Assembly (NCBI GenBank): GCA_902805475.1
Contig: CADCSX010000009.1
Location: 992,001-1,056,000 of the forward strand
Reading direction: 5' to 3'
DNA length: 64,000 nucleotides
DNA from: Entonaema liquescens
Lineage: Eukaryota; Ascomycota; Sordariomycetes; Xylariales; Xylariaceae
Of this stretch, positions 25,154 to 37,830 are shown in pieces. Both the position numbers and the translations under genes were made by a program. The notes under the pieces are model-generated. The model did no database searches. It saw only the letters and a list, made by a program, of their open reading frames with translations, and was not told the DNA's origin. Within the stretch, counting starts at the first letter, position 1, and every line of letters starts with the position of its first letter.

Positions 25154-28100
25154 CGCAAAGGTGTCGTGTCGGCGCAGATTCCTTTCAGCTCTTCAAACGT
25201 TTAAACCGCTTTTGTCAAGTTGCATTTAAGTCTTCTCTATTTTTTTTTTCTTTCCCTTTTTTCATCGGCCCACTACGAAGACGCGAATCGATCGCGGCTG
25301 GTCACGTTTTTAAGGACGAAATAGTGGATGGCGGCTTGGGTCTGACGCTATGGCCACTTACAGCCCCTCCGGATTTCCAGACCGCCCTTTCAGGCAAGGC
25401 ATTGGGTGCCCCATGTCACTAAAATATATTAACGGCGCTTACGACGATGGTATTTAAACCCGCTACCCAGAGTCCAGCGTCATCGATTTTCTACTTTGCA
25501 AAGAGATCTGCCTCCCTCTCTACGATATTAAACCCTTCTCCTATTTCGATCTCAAACTGTTCCAGGTGAACGCTTCATAATTTAAAGACGATTTAGACCA
25601 CCGAGTAAAGATGGCTGGCCACGACCGGAGGCGCCGGCAAACGGAGCTTTTCTCGAAACTTGCCTAGAGTCCCGCCAACCCAACCCTCGGAGAACTCTGT
25701 CCTTCCGCCCCCGTGAAATATGTCCGTCTTCCTCATCGCTATCTATCCCACTACACATGCTATAAGCGCGTGCCTTCTAAACCTGACCTTATGATCGAAC
25801 AAGTGAATATCTAAAAGACGATAAACTGGTCCTATCAAACCGACCTTCCAGATGTAGATAACTAAGACAGGTCAATTGGCCCACTGTAGTATTGAAGTCA
25901 CACAGATAAGACAAATGTGAGGGGTTCCCAGGGACCATCGTCATACATACCTGGGTAGGTGTATATGTGTTGATACTAGTACGATATATTTCTAGCCAGG
26001 TGAGCCCCTCCCTCCCCTCCTCTCCCCAGTCTCTCAATTGAGCCCAACGGGTCTCGGTGGAAGCTTTCAGAAGGAAGCCAGAACGTGACCTAGGTGTTCC
26101 AAGGGCGGGAAAAGTGGGTTAAATAGACTTCTCCCAACGCGGATCCAAGGGCCCATTGACATGGTCCCGCCCTATACCCACTCACTCACTCACTCACTGA
26201 TGTTGTGCGGTTGGGGTTTAACACAAACATCGCACTCGGCGTAGGATCTAAACATACCTAGGTCAATAAACTAAGCTATGACTCAACCCACATTTATACT
26301 TGGACGCTTCTTTTAATGATATAATTCTTGGGTATAATAAAAGACTCGTAAGTGACTTTGGATTATAGGCAAGGCGCAAAATAAACCATTGAGTCTCAAC
26401 GAAAGCGCATCATTTAGCCGTTTCACACCTGCTTAAGCGTGGCCCGTATCAACCCGTAGACTGGACTTAGCGCCGGCTACCCCTTAGCCTAGTGGTATAG
26501 TCTCATAGACAAGCTGTGACTAGAGCTGGGTAGGTAATAGCTAGTCATTTGAAGCTCTGAACAGTTGAACCTCATTTTATATGCTCATGATAAATTGAGA
26601 TGATCACTTATTAAGGATCCAAGAGCGTTAAGTAACGATATTAAATCAAGATTATCTATAATATATTCTCTACTATTCTCATAAAGTTTACCGGATTGCT
26701 CGTACATGTTCACTAGCTCTAGTCTAATAATTGAATTAGTTCATATCACTAAGTAAATTAAAAATAAGGCGTCAGTACTAAGCTACGAGTCTAACGGTTG
26801 AGGTGGTTTAAGTGAGTCTCAAATAATAAATCAGTAAATTATTTGTCTTATGAAATATTACCCTCGGTTCATTCTGTATGACCTTAGGCGCAAATCTCTG
26901 TTCTCTTATATGAACAGCTCTGCGTCAAATTTAATGGGGATGTGAAGATTAGGCCTTATAACCTGGTTTGCTTCACTTCTATATACTGCCCTATTCTGTT
27001 CAAAAAGAATTCAAACCCAAAGGCTCCAACATTAAAGAACGTCTTAGGTATTCCTTAAAAGCTCGAAAAGAGGATAACGTCTGGCTTCATTCACTGACAG
27101 CTACCTTTATTTTACTATATTACTAAGGCATATGAGTTCCTATTCAAAGGTTCGCCTTATAATTGCATAGCTGTCAGATATGACATGTGGACCAGGCATA
27201 TATATAGGGGTATAGGTATCGAGCGTATAAGAGTCTCACGGTGCCCTCGTAAGAAGGTAGAAGGCCATATACTAACAATCACATTGATACGGCAAGTGGA
27301 CGTAGCACTAATAACGAATAGAACCATCTAGGTACGTAGGTTTCAACTCCAATTTAGGTCTTCGAGCGATATCAATTGCTCTGCTAACCTGGGGGCTGCA
27401 GTATATTGGGAAGTTAGCCAGGACACTCCCAACATGAACTTGTTCCATGTTAGTATCCCGAGACCTTGCTATACTGGTATACTAATCTGATATGGAGGAA
27501 TAGTTGTAGTAGGTAATCATATCAGATAAATAATCCGTTCATAAACATCTCAGATGACACATGTCTGATATACTATCGATGCTAGAATTTTTGAGACCAG
27601 ACAACCCCATAGAAATTATACGATGAGTTGAGGCCGTTACTCATAAGCACTCATTTTACTTCTATTAATTATAGAAATAATTTGTCCTCTAGAAACTTTT
27701 TGTCATTGAGTACCGCTTTTTTCGTTTACCTCGTTGACTACCTAGGGAGCTTATCAATTAGGTAAGCCTTAATGAAAACTCAACCTGTGCTGTTCAAATT
27801 CTTAGTTTCAATTACTATCTCAAATCCTTATCGTATATGAGGCTAGGACATACGGAATATGAGAGCCGGATGACACAGTAAGAGTTCTAGTTTTTAGACT
27901 GAGAGTTACCACTATCTAGGTAGTCTTATAAGTGGGCTATAGTCTCCTTAGAATGGAATAGGAGTAGACATTGAAGGCACCTTCAAATATACCACATACT
28001 TGAGCTAGGTATGTGCCAACTGGTTATGTCACGAGGCAAACCAAAGGGTGAGGACACAAATTCGTTGTTCCGCAAGGAACTCTAACTAGGGTAGCTCTGA

Positions 28101-29864
28101 AGTCAGAGCTATACATACAAAACAGCTTCTTTATTCTAAGGGGGTCTCAAGTGATACCCCTGACAGGTTACCTTACTCTAGAGGTGGTATCACATACCGA
28201 GAGCTACCTCGGTCATGAGGTCATTAACGTATTTATAATTCATACTAAGTGAGATACCAATACTATAAACAATTGTGTGCTGTCACCGTTTACGATACGC
28301 TCATAGTGAAGATGTGTGGTCACTAAGCCTGGTTACTACTCTTACAATCTACTCACTTACGAGCTTTACCATAGGCCTAGGCCATAAAATAACGCAGCAA
28401 GATATTACCTGGACTTATATCAGTCCGGCTACTGAGGGTATTCAATAAATTAGATACGGTTATCATCACAAGAGCGATTATAATAAGTAATTTGTAAAAT
28501 AATCGTCCAACACATTCCCCTCTTTCATCCTTCGGTTGGGCATACCCGAGCCTGCCGTCGCTTAAGAGTTGAAGTACATGTGGTAGTTCATCGTAGCCGA
28601 GCATCGTCTGACTACAGTCTAGGGTCCAGAAAATTATTGAGGGTACCATATGGTCTGAGGTGGGATGCAGCATCTGGTGGTTCCCAAGACGTAGCTTAGA
28701 AGCAGTCACCCGCAGGAGTTGTACATGCAGGATAGGATCGCGCCATCCATTACTCAATACGTCATATTCTATGTGTGTTACACCCACGTGGCGAAGCAGG
28801 CATTTTAACCATCGGTTAGTCAACGACGATCTGTTTTATATGAGGCACCGTAGAGATACGGCGTCTTGGAGGATTGGTTCGTCTTGGGGCCCATGTGACC
28901 TGGAAATTGCGCCTTTCAAGGATCTTGGCGATTATGCAGTTGAGATGAGACGTTGGGCATGCTCGCAGGACTATAGAACGAATACGTATTAGGCTCGAGC
29001 TATTCTTCCTGTATAGACATAGCTACTATGTAGTTATAGTGGACTTTTTAGGAATTGGCAATATACTACGAATAATTATAGGTGGTAATACATATATTGC
29101 ACTACCTAGTCTACGTTACATCTGACCAGGCGGAGAGGACGATCTAATCGAGCAACTGGAAACGGGATTGGAAGGCCTACGCTATATGCTAGATCAATTC
29201 GAGTCATATTTTTCAAGGTTCGACTAATATATCACTTGGTTGGTTATTTTCTCTATTATGTATGTGTAGATTGAGGAATAAAGGATTTATGTGTCGTCTC
29301 GAGCTATGAGCTCAAAGCCGATATATTAAACCTTTTGATAAGAGTATGCAACCCCTGATATTGAAGAACGTAATGACTCAAACGTACGGTATATGTGCTT
29401 ACCTTGTAATGACTGCGAGGGGAGATTCCGCTTGATAGGTAACCCTTCAATGTAACCTGTACATGGAGTACTTAATTATGCAAAGCCGTGTCTTACCTAC
29501 AGTCTATTCCCACACTTTCCAAACAGTACATAACACCCCCCTAGAAAGTGGCTGGACACTTTTGCTTTTATTGTTGGAACCAATCTGTCGGAAACTGGGT
29601 GTGCATAAAAGGTATAGATACTATGGGGTACATCTAGCTGCCGTCCCGGTTTCGGGGTGTTGGGGCGTTCTAGATGCAAAGCGAGGGTTCCTATCAGATT
29701 CGAGGCTTACCATTCCTCTACTTTCTCACACGGATCGAGTCTCTACATAAAAAGCCAAAATGGCACCCAACTATAAACGCCTTCGAAGATCATCACGCGA
29801 TCATCACAAGGGGATAAATGTAGAAAAAAGCTTACTTTCCTTCCTGGTCGAGTTACTAAAATCA
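25154..29864. other. Gene desert, left part
   Basis: No gene with convincing coding structure on either strand. A (CACT)5 tract sits at 26179-26198. A tRNA-like A box occurs at 26485-26495 without a matching B box. The sequence from about 26.3 to 29.8 kb is AT-leaning and has stops in all frames at short intervals. It could be old decayed repeat sequence, but I could not identify any element. Confidence 0.5.
26179..26198. repeat. (CACT)5 microsatellite
   Basis: Five perfect copies of the tetranucleotide. Confidence 0.95.
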
Positions 29865-29866
29865 TA

Positions 29867-29935
29867 AGGTAGATCACCCATCTACGAGCTTACCCTACAA
29901 CGAGCCACGATTTCTTATACAAAATCGCTAAAACA
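29867..29935. repeat. Left terminal inverted repeat
   Basis: Pairs with 30583-30651. Two of the differences are T here against C in the other arm, consistent with C-to-T mutation. Confidence 0.9.
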
Positions 29936-30582
29936 ACATATTTATAATTAATTAAATAAAATAGGTATTAAAAATCGGAAAGTTAATTTGAAATTATATT
30001 TTAAAATTATAATTACATATATTTTGAAAAAATTAATTTATTAATATTTAAAAGATATAAAACATTTAAACTTTTTTAAAATAATTTAATATTTTATATA
30101 AATTTTAAAATTAAATAATTAAATAATTAAAAGTTCAATTAAAATAAAAAAAATAAATTTCGATTATTTAAAATTTTTTTATTTAATATATATTAATATT
30201 ATTACGTAATATAATTATTTTAATTAACTTAAAATATTAATATTATAAAATATTATATAAATAAATAAATAAAATTATATTACGTAATACTTTAATTATT
30301 TTAATTAATTTGGATTTTTTTTTATTTAAAACTATTTTTTATATTTTTATACGATAAATATTCGAAAAGTTATTAAAAATATTAATCTTTAATAAATTTG
30401 TTAATAATTTATATATAAAAATGTTATACGTTAATAAAACGTTTAAAAATATATATTTTATTAAATATTTAATAAATTTTTTTTAAATATTTTATTAAAT
30501 ATTATAAAATATTAAAAAATATTAATTATTTTAAATTTATATTATTACGTTAATAGTTTTTTAAAATTAAATAAAAATATAA

Positions 30583-30651
30583 TGTTTTAGCGATTTTGTA
30601 TGAGAAATCGTGGCTCGTTTAGGGGTAGGCTCGTAGATGGGTGATCTACCT
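30583..30651. repeat. Right terminal inverted repeat
   Basis: Reverse complement of 29867-29935 with a few mismatches. It ends GATCTACCT, followed by the TA duplication. Confidence 0.9.
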
Positions 30652-33600
30652 TACGCTTTTGGATGAGTGTTAAAGAGGACGCGTACTTCGTACGACTCTC
30701 TTAACCAATTGACATATTAAAGCTACTCAGAAGTATATTAAAGGTAGGCTATGATAGACTAATGATATGATTCTCTACAGGCAGCTGGCTCTTACAGGTT
30801 TCGGCACGGCAATGGACAATCGTGATATAAGAGGCAGGCTACCTACAGTCAACCTTCGAAAAGACAGGTCATTAATACAGCGTGAGCTCCCGATGGCCTA
30901 GTCAGGGGAAATAATTCTTACGTAGTGGGCTGTGATAATTTCTCCGTCTTATGCAGTTAAGGCCAAGCTCAAAGCGGAATGTGTTTCTGGACTTGCTTCT
31001 ACGAGATGCAACTCTCGCTTGCTCTTTATATTGGCCAATATCACAAGGTCCGTGCTCATTACTTCACAACGATGACACGCTGCAGAGAAAAGAGGAAGGG
31101 AAAGACGATTCTCTGACAGTAACACTCTGCCGCTTAGAGCTGTCAACTTCTTGGAGTCCATTTGCGGCTAGGTTGGGAAATGTTCGTTCCGCAAGCTACC
31201 TGTTTTCATACCATTTTTTCATACGGCGCGTACGTACAGATATATGTATATACTGCATAGTACATATGTATGTAGACCAGGTCGTGCTACCAATAGGCGA
31301 TGCATGTTGCAGGGAGGAGAATAGCCTGGTAGCGAGCAATTCATCTTGATTCCTTCGACCTCATCAGCCGCCGAAAATAAGTTTCACGCTCGAGCACATG
31401 ACTGGACAACTTGGCAGCGTGAGGCAGCCAACCATGCGTTGGAGTTAAGTAGATCATTATAGGAAATAAGCGCGTGTAACATGTATGATGCATATACTGA
31501 AGTTAAGGAGAGGAGTCCAAAAAAGACGAGTTACGAGTTGATATCGCCCCGCATTAGGGAATAAGTAGAAATGATTAAAATTGAAGTATTATAAAGAGGG
31601 GTCAAGACGGCATGATGATGGGTAACAGCCTTGGTGGAGTTCCCCACCCCCACATTACATTAGATACCTACCCGTAGGTACCTAAAGAGGTAGGCTATAG
31701 AGGTTACTAGGTAGGTAGCACAATACTTTAGGGAAGTCTTTAAGCTACCTACCTACCTTACCTACCTTACCTATACACTTGACTTAGATATATGAGGTAG
31801 GTACGGTATAGGTATATCTAAGGTACAGCAGTTGCAATAGTTATAGTATTATACCTTCCTTAACTACCTGAATTCCACCTATGTATATTTGGTTGGAAGT
31901 TGCGATGTTCAATAGGTATTGTTACTAAGCAGATATACCAAATACCACCTGAATGGCCCCCAAACCAAACACCCCCCAATCCCCCAACTTCTAAACTCCC
32001 AACGTGCCTGGGATCTTTCCGCGCCAATGCACATCATTCAACTCCAACCAGAACGCACAATCCCTAGCATTATGTGGTTTATTCACCTCAATGTCCAGGA
32101 ACATTTTTATGGTCATTATGACGGCAATGATGAAGACCATTACAGTGCTGTGATACTTCAACTACCTAAATATGTTACCTTCCCTTCACTCCTCAGATAG
32201 GCGACGGGATGCCGATCCCCTTCCTATTCACTTGCCGAGTAGTAACATGGCTGGTTTCGCTACCGATAGACTTTGGCCTAGCGTTACGGTGCCTTACGAG
32301 ATGGACAGCCCAGCCGCCAATAATGACTGTTGTCTAAGCCTAAGACATCACTCGCCCGTAGCAACCTTGGAGGTCCTTCCCGAATTTGGATAGTGATGTG
32401 TTTCTCGCACTCGACAAGATTCTTTATGGTAGATTACTACTACGGTACGACCTCCTAGCTCTTGGCCCAATAAATCATCCGCCAGCTCGCCACATTGCCT
32501 ACTTTCTTCGCTATACTAGGCCCAGTTGTTCCGGAGATGACTGTATCGAATTTCAGTCCCAAACCCCTCTGTTGTCAGTTTGAGGGAATCAGAGGCTCGT
32601 CTTTTGCCCATGCCCGATATATCGGCTCGTAATTGGTAATCGGCACGAGGGATTTCGAACTACCGTGCAGCGTACACCGCTATTATGAGTTGATTAACAA
32701 CAATTTAATGTCCGATGAAGCTGCATAGAGGTCATTCGCAACTTTTGGCAGCTTTTCAATGAGAGTGACACTGCAGACGCTCGGCTGCTAATCCTAAAAG
32801 CCACAATCACACCGTCCTTCCCGGAAGAACGAGTAGACTACATCCACGAGACGTACGTAACTTTTATTCGCGCCTCGCATACCGCTTTGCCACATTACCT
32901 TCAGCCGCCTGATGAGATGTTTATCTGGTAGCCGTCTTTCGTCATAAACGACAGTCTGTATCCCTCATCACATGGCTGCTCTTGGCCTTCACCCGTCTTC
33001 GGACTCGTGACAGCACGGCTATCTTTCCGCTTCGGCCCCTTTCACTTCCGCTTGGAAAATCCTAGCGCTGCTGAATTTCACCAGCACCCAACCGGGTGCC
33101 GTAAACCCCTGCTCAATCAAGATTTTCACTGGGCTTTGAATGGCGAGGATGCCCAAGCTGATGATGTTGATGTGCAATCACCGAGACAGTCGAATGTACC
33201 TTCACAAATATGGCAGATGGATCTGCCCTTTGGCGGCTTTTGGTGACTAGACCCGTGGCCTCCTTCCGTTCAATTCCCTAGTCTATGTCCAGGCCTCCTA
33301 CTGACATGCTTAGGTTCTGCATGGCTTTCTCTATTGGTGCCGGTCTAGTAGCTGGCCCTAGCTCCAAATGGACGTGTCCCTCCATTGGCCAATCCCGTAG
33401 CCCGAATCGGCTGGGCTCTATAGAAGCCGTATCACCAATGTCATCGTCAGCTAGTCGACCACTCACAGCCTCTCTATTTGAACGGAGTATTTTGGGGGAT
33501 CACCAATATACAGTACCGACCTCAAGCCCACCCCCCACATTCAAACCCACAATTAGGTCTGTGTGTACCTGACGAGTACATTTCCAATACGACCTGCAAG

Positions 33601-34183
33601 TCACCATGAGGTACATCTAATTCCGGGCTCTCTGGCTGGCTTTAATATTGTTGAATGTATAACAAATCGTTTAGTCACCCTATGTCTTATATCCACGTTA
33701 ACTTTACCACACGATACGAAAACGTTTCGAAGACCCTTGCATTCGCGACTCCAGATATGCGGGTGGTGCAGATCTTCCCCTACGCTACTCGCGTTTTTCC
33801 AGGTCTTAAACTTGAAATGTCTTCTTGGACATTACTGGTAGGAAACATCCGAGCGAGAAACGTGAGAGGATACGTATACCAGAGTTATGTGACAATGTGT
33901 ATGTTCCCATTTGTGTTATAGAGATGGGATGTTATCTATGTGCCCGCCTCCTCATCTCCTGTCTCCTTCCCCTATTCGAGCTATCCTCTTTTGTTTCTCC
34001 AACTAGTCCTACTGTTAAGACATAGCTATATCCCACTCATACCTATCTATATATATCACGTCGCCCCCCATTAGTCTCTTGGTAGGCGTATTGACACAAT
34101 ATTGATCACCACCCTCCTATTACAAAGTCTGCTTCTTCAACAGCCACATCACTATCACCACAGTGCATTTTTAATCGTCAGCA
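30652..34183. other. Gene desert, right part, with coding-like relic
   Basis: No intact gene. TACC/TAGG-type tetranucleotide tracts lie at about 31660-31800. From about 32010 to 33250 the plus strand shows protein-like pieces in different frames separated by stops, for example SFPEERVDYIHETY near 32815 and RFGPFHFRLENPSAAEF near 33030. This may be a decayed gene, but the family is not recognised. The last 150 bases form the promoter of the aldolase at 34184. Confidence 0.45.
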
Positions 34184-35326
34184 ATGGCGCCTCATCTTGA
34201 TGCACCCTCTCCCAGTGGAAGTTTCACAACTAGCTTCAACGGGATCCCCTTTCGACCTGCTACCTCTTCGGGCGCAGTGGCAGGCTCTCTAGTACCTCCT
34301 GAGGCACACTCTTCGGTCAGTAGCTTCTTCGAAGGCGACTCCGTAGAAGAAGATTTCCATATGACACGGTCACTGGTACCAGGCGTCTACGTACCAACCC
34401 TGTGCTTCTTCGATCCTGAGACCGAGGACGTTGACATCAATGCTATCGCTCGCCATGCGGTACGACTTGCCAAGGCTGGCGTTACTGGCCTTGCAACTCA
34501 GGGCTCTAACGGTGAAGCTGTTCACCTCACACACGCAGAACGTCAGCTCGTCACTCTTGCCACACGTAAGGCATTGAATGAAGCCGGATTCTCGCACATT
34601 CCAGTGATAGTCGGTTGCGGTGCCCAGAGTACTCGCGAGACTATTCAATACTGCCGAGAGGCATGGGAGGCAGGGGGTGATTACGCTCTTGTGCTACCTC
34701 CATCGTACTACGCGCCCCTATTCGCCCCATCTTCTAAGACCATTGAGCAGTACTTTACAACTGTTGCCGATTCGTCCCCGATACCCGTTATCATATACAA
34801 CTTCCCAGGCGCCGTAAATGGCCTAGACCTGTCATCGGACGTAATTATCAAGCTGGCACAGCATCCCAAGATTGTCGGTGTCAAGCTGACATGCGGCAAT
34901 ACGGGCAAGTTGAACCGCGTAGTAGCTGCTACACGTTCGCAGTCTAAGGACTACGACCCAGACAAACCCGATTTCCTAGTCTTAGCAGGCTCGGCAGACT
35001 TCTCGATCCAGTCCTTGATCGCAGGAGGACACGGCATATTAGCAGGTCTCGCAAATATTGCGCCCAAGGCGTGTAGCAAAACTATCGAACTCTACAAAAC
35101 AGGAAAATATCCCGAAGCACAGAAAGTGCAAGAGATTGTATCACGAGGCGATTGGACGGCCATCCAGGGCGGGGTTCTAAGTGTTAAGGCAGGACTAGAA
35201 GCGTGGCTGGGTTATGGCGGCTTCGCGCGAAGTCCGCTTCCAAAGCCAACTCCCGAACAGGTCAAATCATGGAAAGAGGGATTCAAAGAAATAATGCTAC
35301 TAGAGAAAACTTTGACGGGTTGCTAG
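34184..35326 (+). CDS. DapA/HOGA-family class I aldolase
   Basis: Intronless, 380 residues. This is a (beta/alpha)8 aldolase of the dihydrodipicolinate synthase / 4-hydroxy-2-oxoglutarate aldolase family. Schiff-base Lys is K234 in VGVKLTCGNTG, and the proton-relay Tyr is Y205 in IIYNFPG. The substrate-binding turn QGSNGE is at 106-111. Fungi make lysine by the alpha-aminoadipate route, so a true DapA role is unlikely; cleavage of a 2-keto sugar acid or hydroxy-oxoglutarate is more plausible. The first 60 residues are a Ser/Pro-rich extension before the barrel, without a clear targeting signal. The next recognisable protein at this point is the GH79 enzyme 2.5 kb downstream on the other strand. 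The start ATG lies in a favourable CAGCAATGGC context and precedes the barrel. Confidence 0.93.
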   Translation: MAPHLDAPSPSGSFTTSFNGIPFRPATSSGAVAGSLVPPEAHSSVSSFFEGDSVEEDFHMTRSLVPGVYVPTLCFFDPETEDVDINAIARHAVRLAKAGVTGLATQGSNGEAVHLTHAERQLVTLATRKALNEAGFSHIPVIVGCGAQSTRETIQYCREAWEAGGDYALVLPPSYYAPLFAPSSKTIEQYFTTVADSSPIPVIIYNFPGAVNGLDLSSDVIIKLAQHPKIVGVKLTCGNTGKLNRVVAATRSQSKDYDPDKPDFLVLAGSADFSIQSLIAGGHGILAGLANIAPKACSKTIELYKTGKYPEAQKVQEIVSRGDWTAIQGGVLSVKAGLEAWLGYGGFARSPLPKPTPEQVKSWKEGFKEIMLLEKTLTGC

Positions 35327-37830
35327 CATTACAGTACATAGTAGTGTACGGACACAATTACCGAGCTCATGTTTCACTCACGATGAAAAGGTACTTTACA
35401 AAAAGTGTGCAAGAATTGCTTTACTTTCCTAGGTATGCGTCAAAATTTCTAGCAAAAACCGAAAAGGGAAAGAAGGTTCCTCTCGTCAATTCGAGGACGT
35501 TTACGCCGGAAACATGAATGAGGCGTTCAAAAGGAATGATTATGGTTTATTCCTAGCCTCGTTCTACTTTCTTTTGATTAAAACGGGTCTACCGTACGAC
35601 CCTGTACTCTCCTCTCCTTCGGATCGACCTATTCAATGTATGACTTGGAGGCCGTTGATGCGATTGTCTGTGGCAACGGTCCTCTTCTTGATGAAAGGGA
35701 CCAACCCCCCTTATGATTGCAGAACATTTTTGAACATATCAACACATTCTGTTATATATATAAATGGACTATGAAAAAATATATAGCACCTGGTCCCACT
35801 TAGGCCAAAAGAATAACAGGGTCCATCAGATTCACAACTATAGGTCTGGATATTCTTGGTACGCTCTCTGTCGTTGAGTTGACTAGAAAGATCTCTTATT
35901 ACTAACAAGAGGGGTTCAACAACTCATAGAAACTATTAGTAATTACGGAAGCTACGTAGTAGAAATATGCTTTTCATCGAGATTGCGAAATGATAGGGGT
36001 TGATTCCATACTTCTAATAAGGCCGGGAGGGACGCACGATCTCAGACATACAGTCTCAGTACCAAAATCCACTATAATATTGGCATATTCCTAGACCTAA
36101 TGATTATATGACTAGCATTATTTGCTTCTATTTACCCAATAGAAACACTTGTACTCCTGGTTCTGCCTATCGGCTTTAATGCACGAACCCACTCTAAAGG
36201 GGACTCTCAAAACCTGCACTCGGCCGAATAAGGAGACGGCCATAAGTTACCCGGTCCGGCTGGCTATCGACTATAAGATGCATACTCGACTGCATGAAGA
36301 ACCCACAGCATCGTGCCGTACCATGTTATGTTGGTGTTTTTGCCAGGGTATCAGCCCCTAACACCGAATCCGCTCAAACTTCTCACGACATGTAGGATCA
36401 CAAACCTGCGGGAAGGGTCCCCATGCCATGCTGTACACTGCAAGCCACACGGCGGCGACCTGCGAGTCTGCTACTGCCGGCACGCTCTCATGCTACCCCC
36501 GGATATTGGTTTTGAACTGGATCGGTCCCCGATAGGCCAACTGCAGATATCTATGAGGGCATCCATACGTATCCAAGGCCGGTGCTGGGCTTGGCCTCGT
36601 CTGGGCTGGCTGACCCCCATCTCATCCTGCAACGTGCCGAGATGATCGTTCACTCGTGTTCCGCGGAGAGGAATGGCAACGTACGATGTGAATACGCGAT
36701 GGTGACACTCTCACCGAACTTGGAGCTCGGAAGTTGAAACTTGATCCAATGGAGTGGATGGCCAAGGGGCCATATAGGTAGCCTCAAGTGCGACTTCGGA
36801 CTTCGACAGGCTCCATATCTCCGAATTCTGGGCAAGATCTAACGGTGGCTGAAAGGGCATCTCGTGCGTCTTGGTTGGGAAGATGTGTCTGCTGTGCTAG
36901 GGTGCTCCGATATATCATCTTAACGCGATGGCGGGTCTAGGCAGAGTGACGCATCGCTCCGCCTCCAGATCCCTTGACGTAGAGGAGCGTGGGGTACATT
37001 AGGAAGTGGGTATTGCCTTTTTCTCTTGAAACCATGCATAGACGCGGTACATATATGTATCCTGTACCTCTCTTCCTCCGTCTAAGCCTTGATTAAACCG
37101 GTGTAAAGTATTTACGTCTGTTCGCTCAACACGTAGTATGTTCATCAAGCCCCCTCGGCTATTAATAGAGCCTCACATAACAATATATCGAATCCTCTCC
37201 GGAGTCGGCCTCGAGGAAACCTACGGCAGTGTCCATTATGTCGTCGGCGGCTCATCTCCCAATGTAGATGCCTTGGTTCAGTGAGCCGTTAGAGGTAGGT
37301 AGTACCGATATCTTACCGATTACTTACCCCCTTTTCGGCATTCCAAGCCTAATCCTTTAGGCTCCTCCTTTGGACCTGACGCCGAGCCCGGTCAGAATAT
37401 GGAGGAGGCACAATAGACGTCAAAGGGGCAGCTAATCTAGACTTTTCTTTCGTGTTCGTGGACATCCTATCTTGTAACTACGAGCCGAAGTTTCTAGATA
37501 CGGGAACAGGAGCATCCATACGGACCCACGGGCTCTACCGGATATGCAATAGCGACACAATTATTCCCCTTTCAGGGGCTTGAGGTCTTATACCCACCCT
37601 AAAGCGTCCTTCTCATGTGGTTAAGCAATTCCTTGCAATGTGATGTGAATAGGGGTAAGTACCAGACAAAGACCTATGGCACCCATGTGCATTTCTGAAG
37701 CTAAGTTATTACCATCAAACCTAATGTACTAAACTTAACGTATCTCAAAAGCTTTTCTTGTAATAAATAGTTTTTACATACGCCGAAACGCTACATATGT
37801 ATTAGGTAGGTCAAGTATTTTATGTTACTC
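35327..37830. other. Intergenic 2.5 kb
   Basis: Convergent space between the aldolase and the GH79 gene. It contains only short frames without family resemblance, and no repeat or RNA gene was recognised. Confidence 0.5.

Larger units (their letters stand above)
29867..30651. mobile_element. TIR element, MITE-like, TA target duplication
   Basis: This is a 785-bp unit with 69-bp terminal inverted repeats (29867-29935 and 30583-30651) starting AGGTAGATCACCC. The arms differ at only a few positions. TA dinucleotides flank both ends (29865-29866, 30652-30653), as expected for Tc1/mariner-type insertion. The core of about 650 bp is almost pure A/T and has no open frame. Many of the few remaining cytosines sit in CpG. 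I infer a non-autonomous DNA transposon, or a deletion derivative, whose interior was mutated by a RIP-like process. Family assignment is by structure only. Confidence 0.8.

Noticed and set aside
26485..26495. tRNA-like A box TAGCCTAGTGG
   Set aside because: No B box or pairing acceptor stem at the right distance; at best a decayed tRNA.
28377..28992. Overlapping open frames on both strands
   Set aside because: Neither translation resembles a protein family, there is no splice partner, and the region is AT-leaning and repeat-like.
33278..33572. Antisense pair of short frames before the aldolase
   Set aside because: Low-complexity Ser/Pro content on one strand; no homology recognised on the other.
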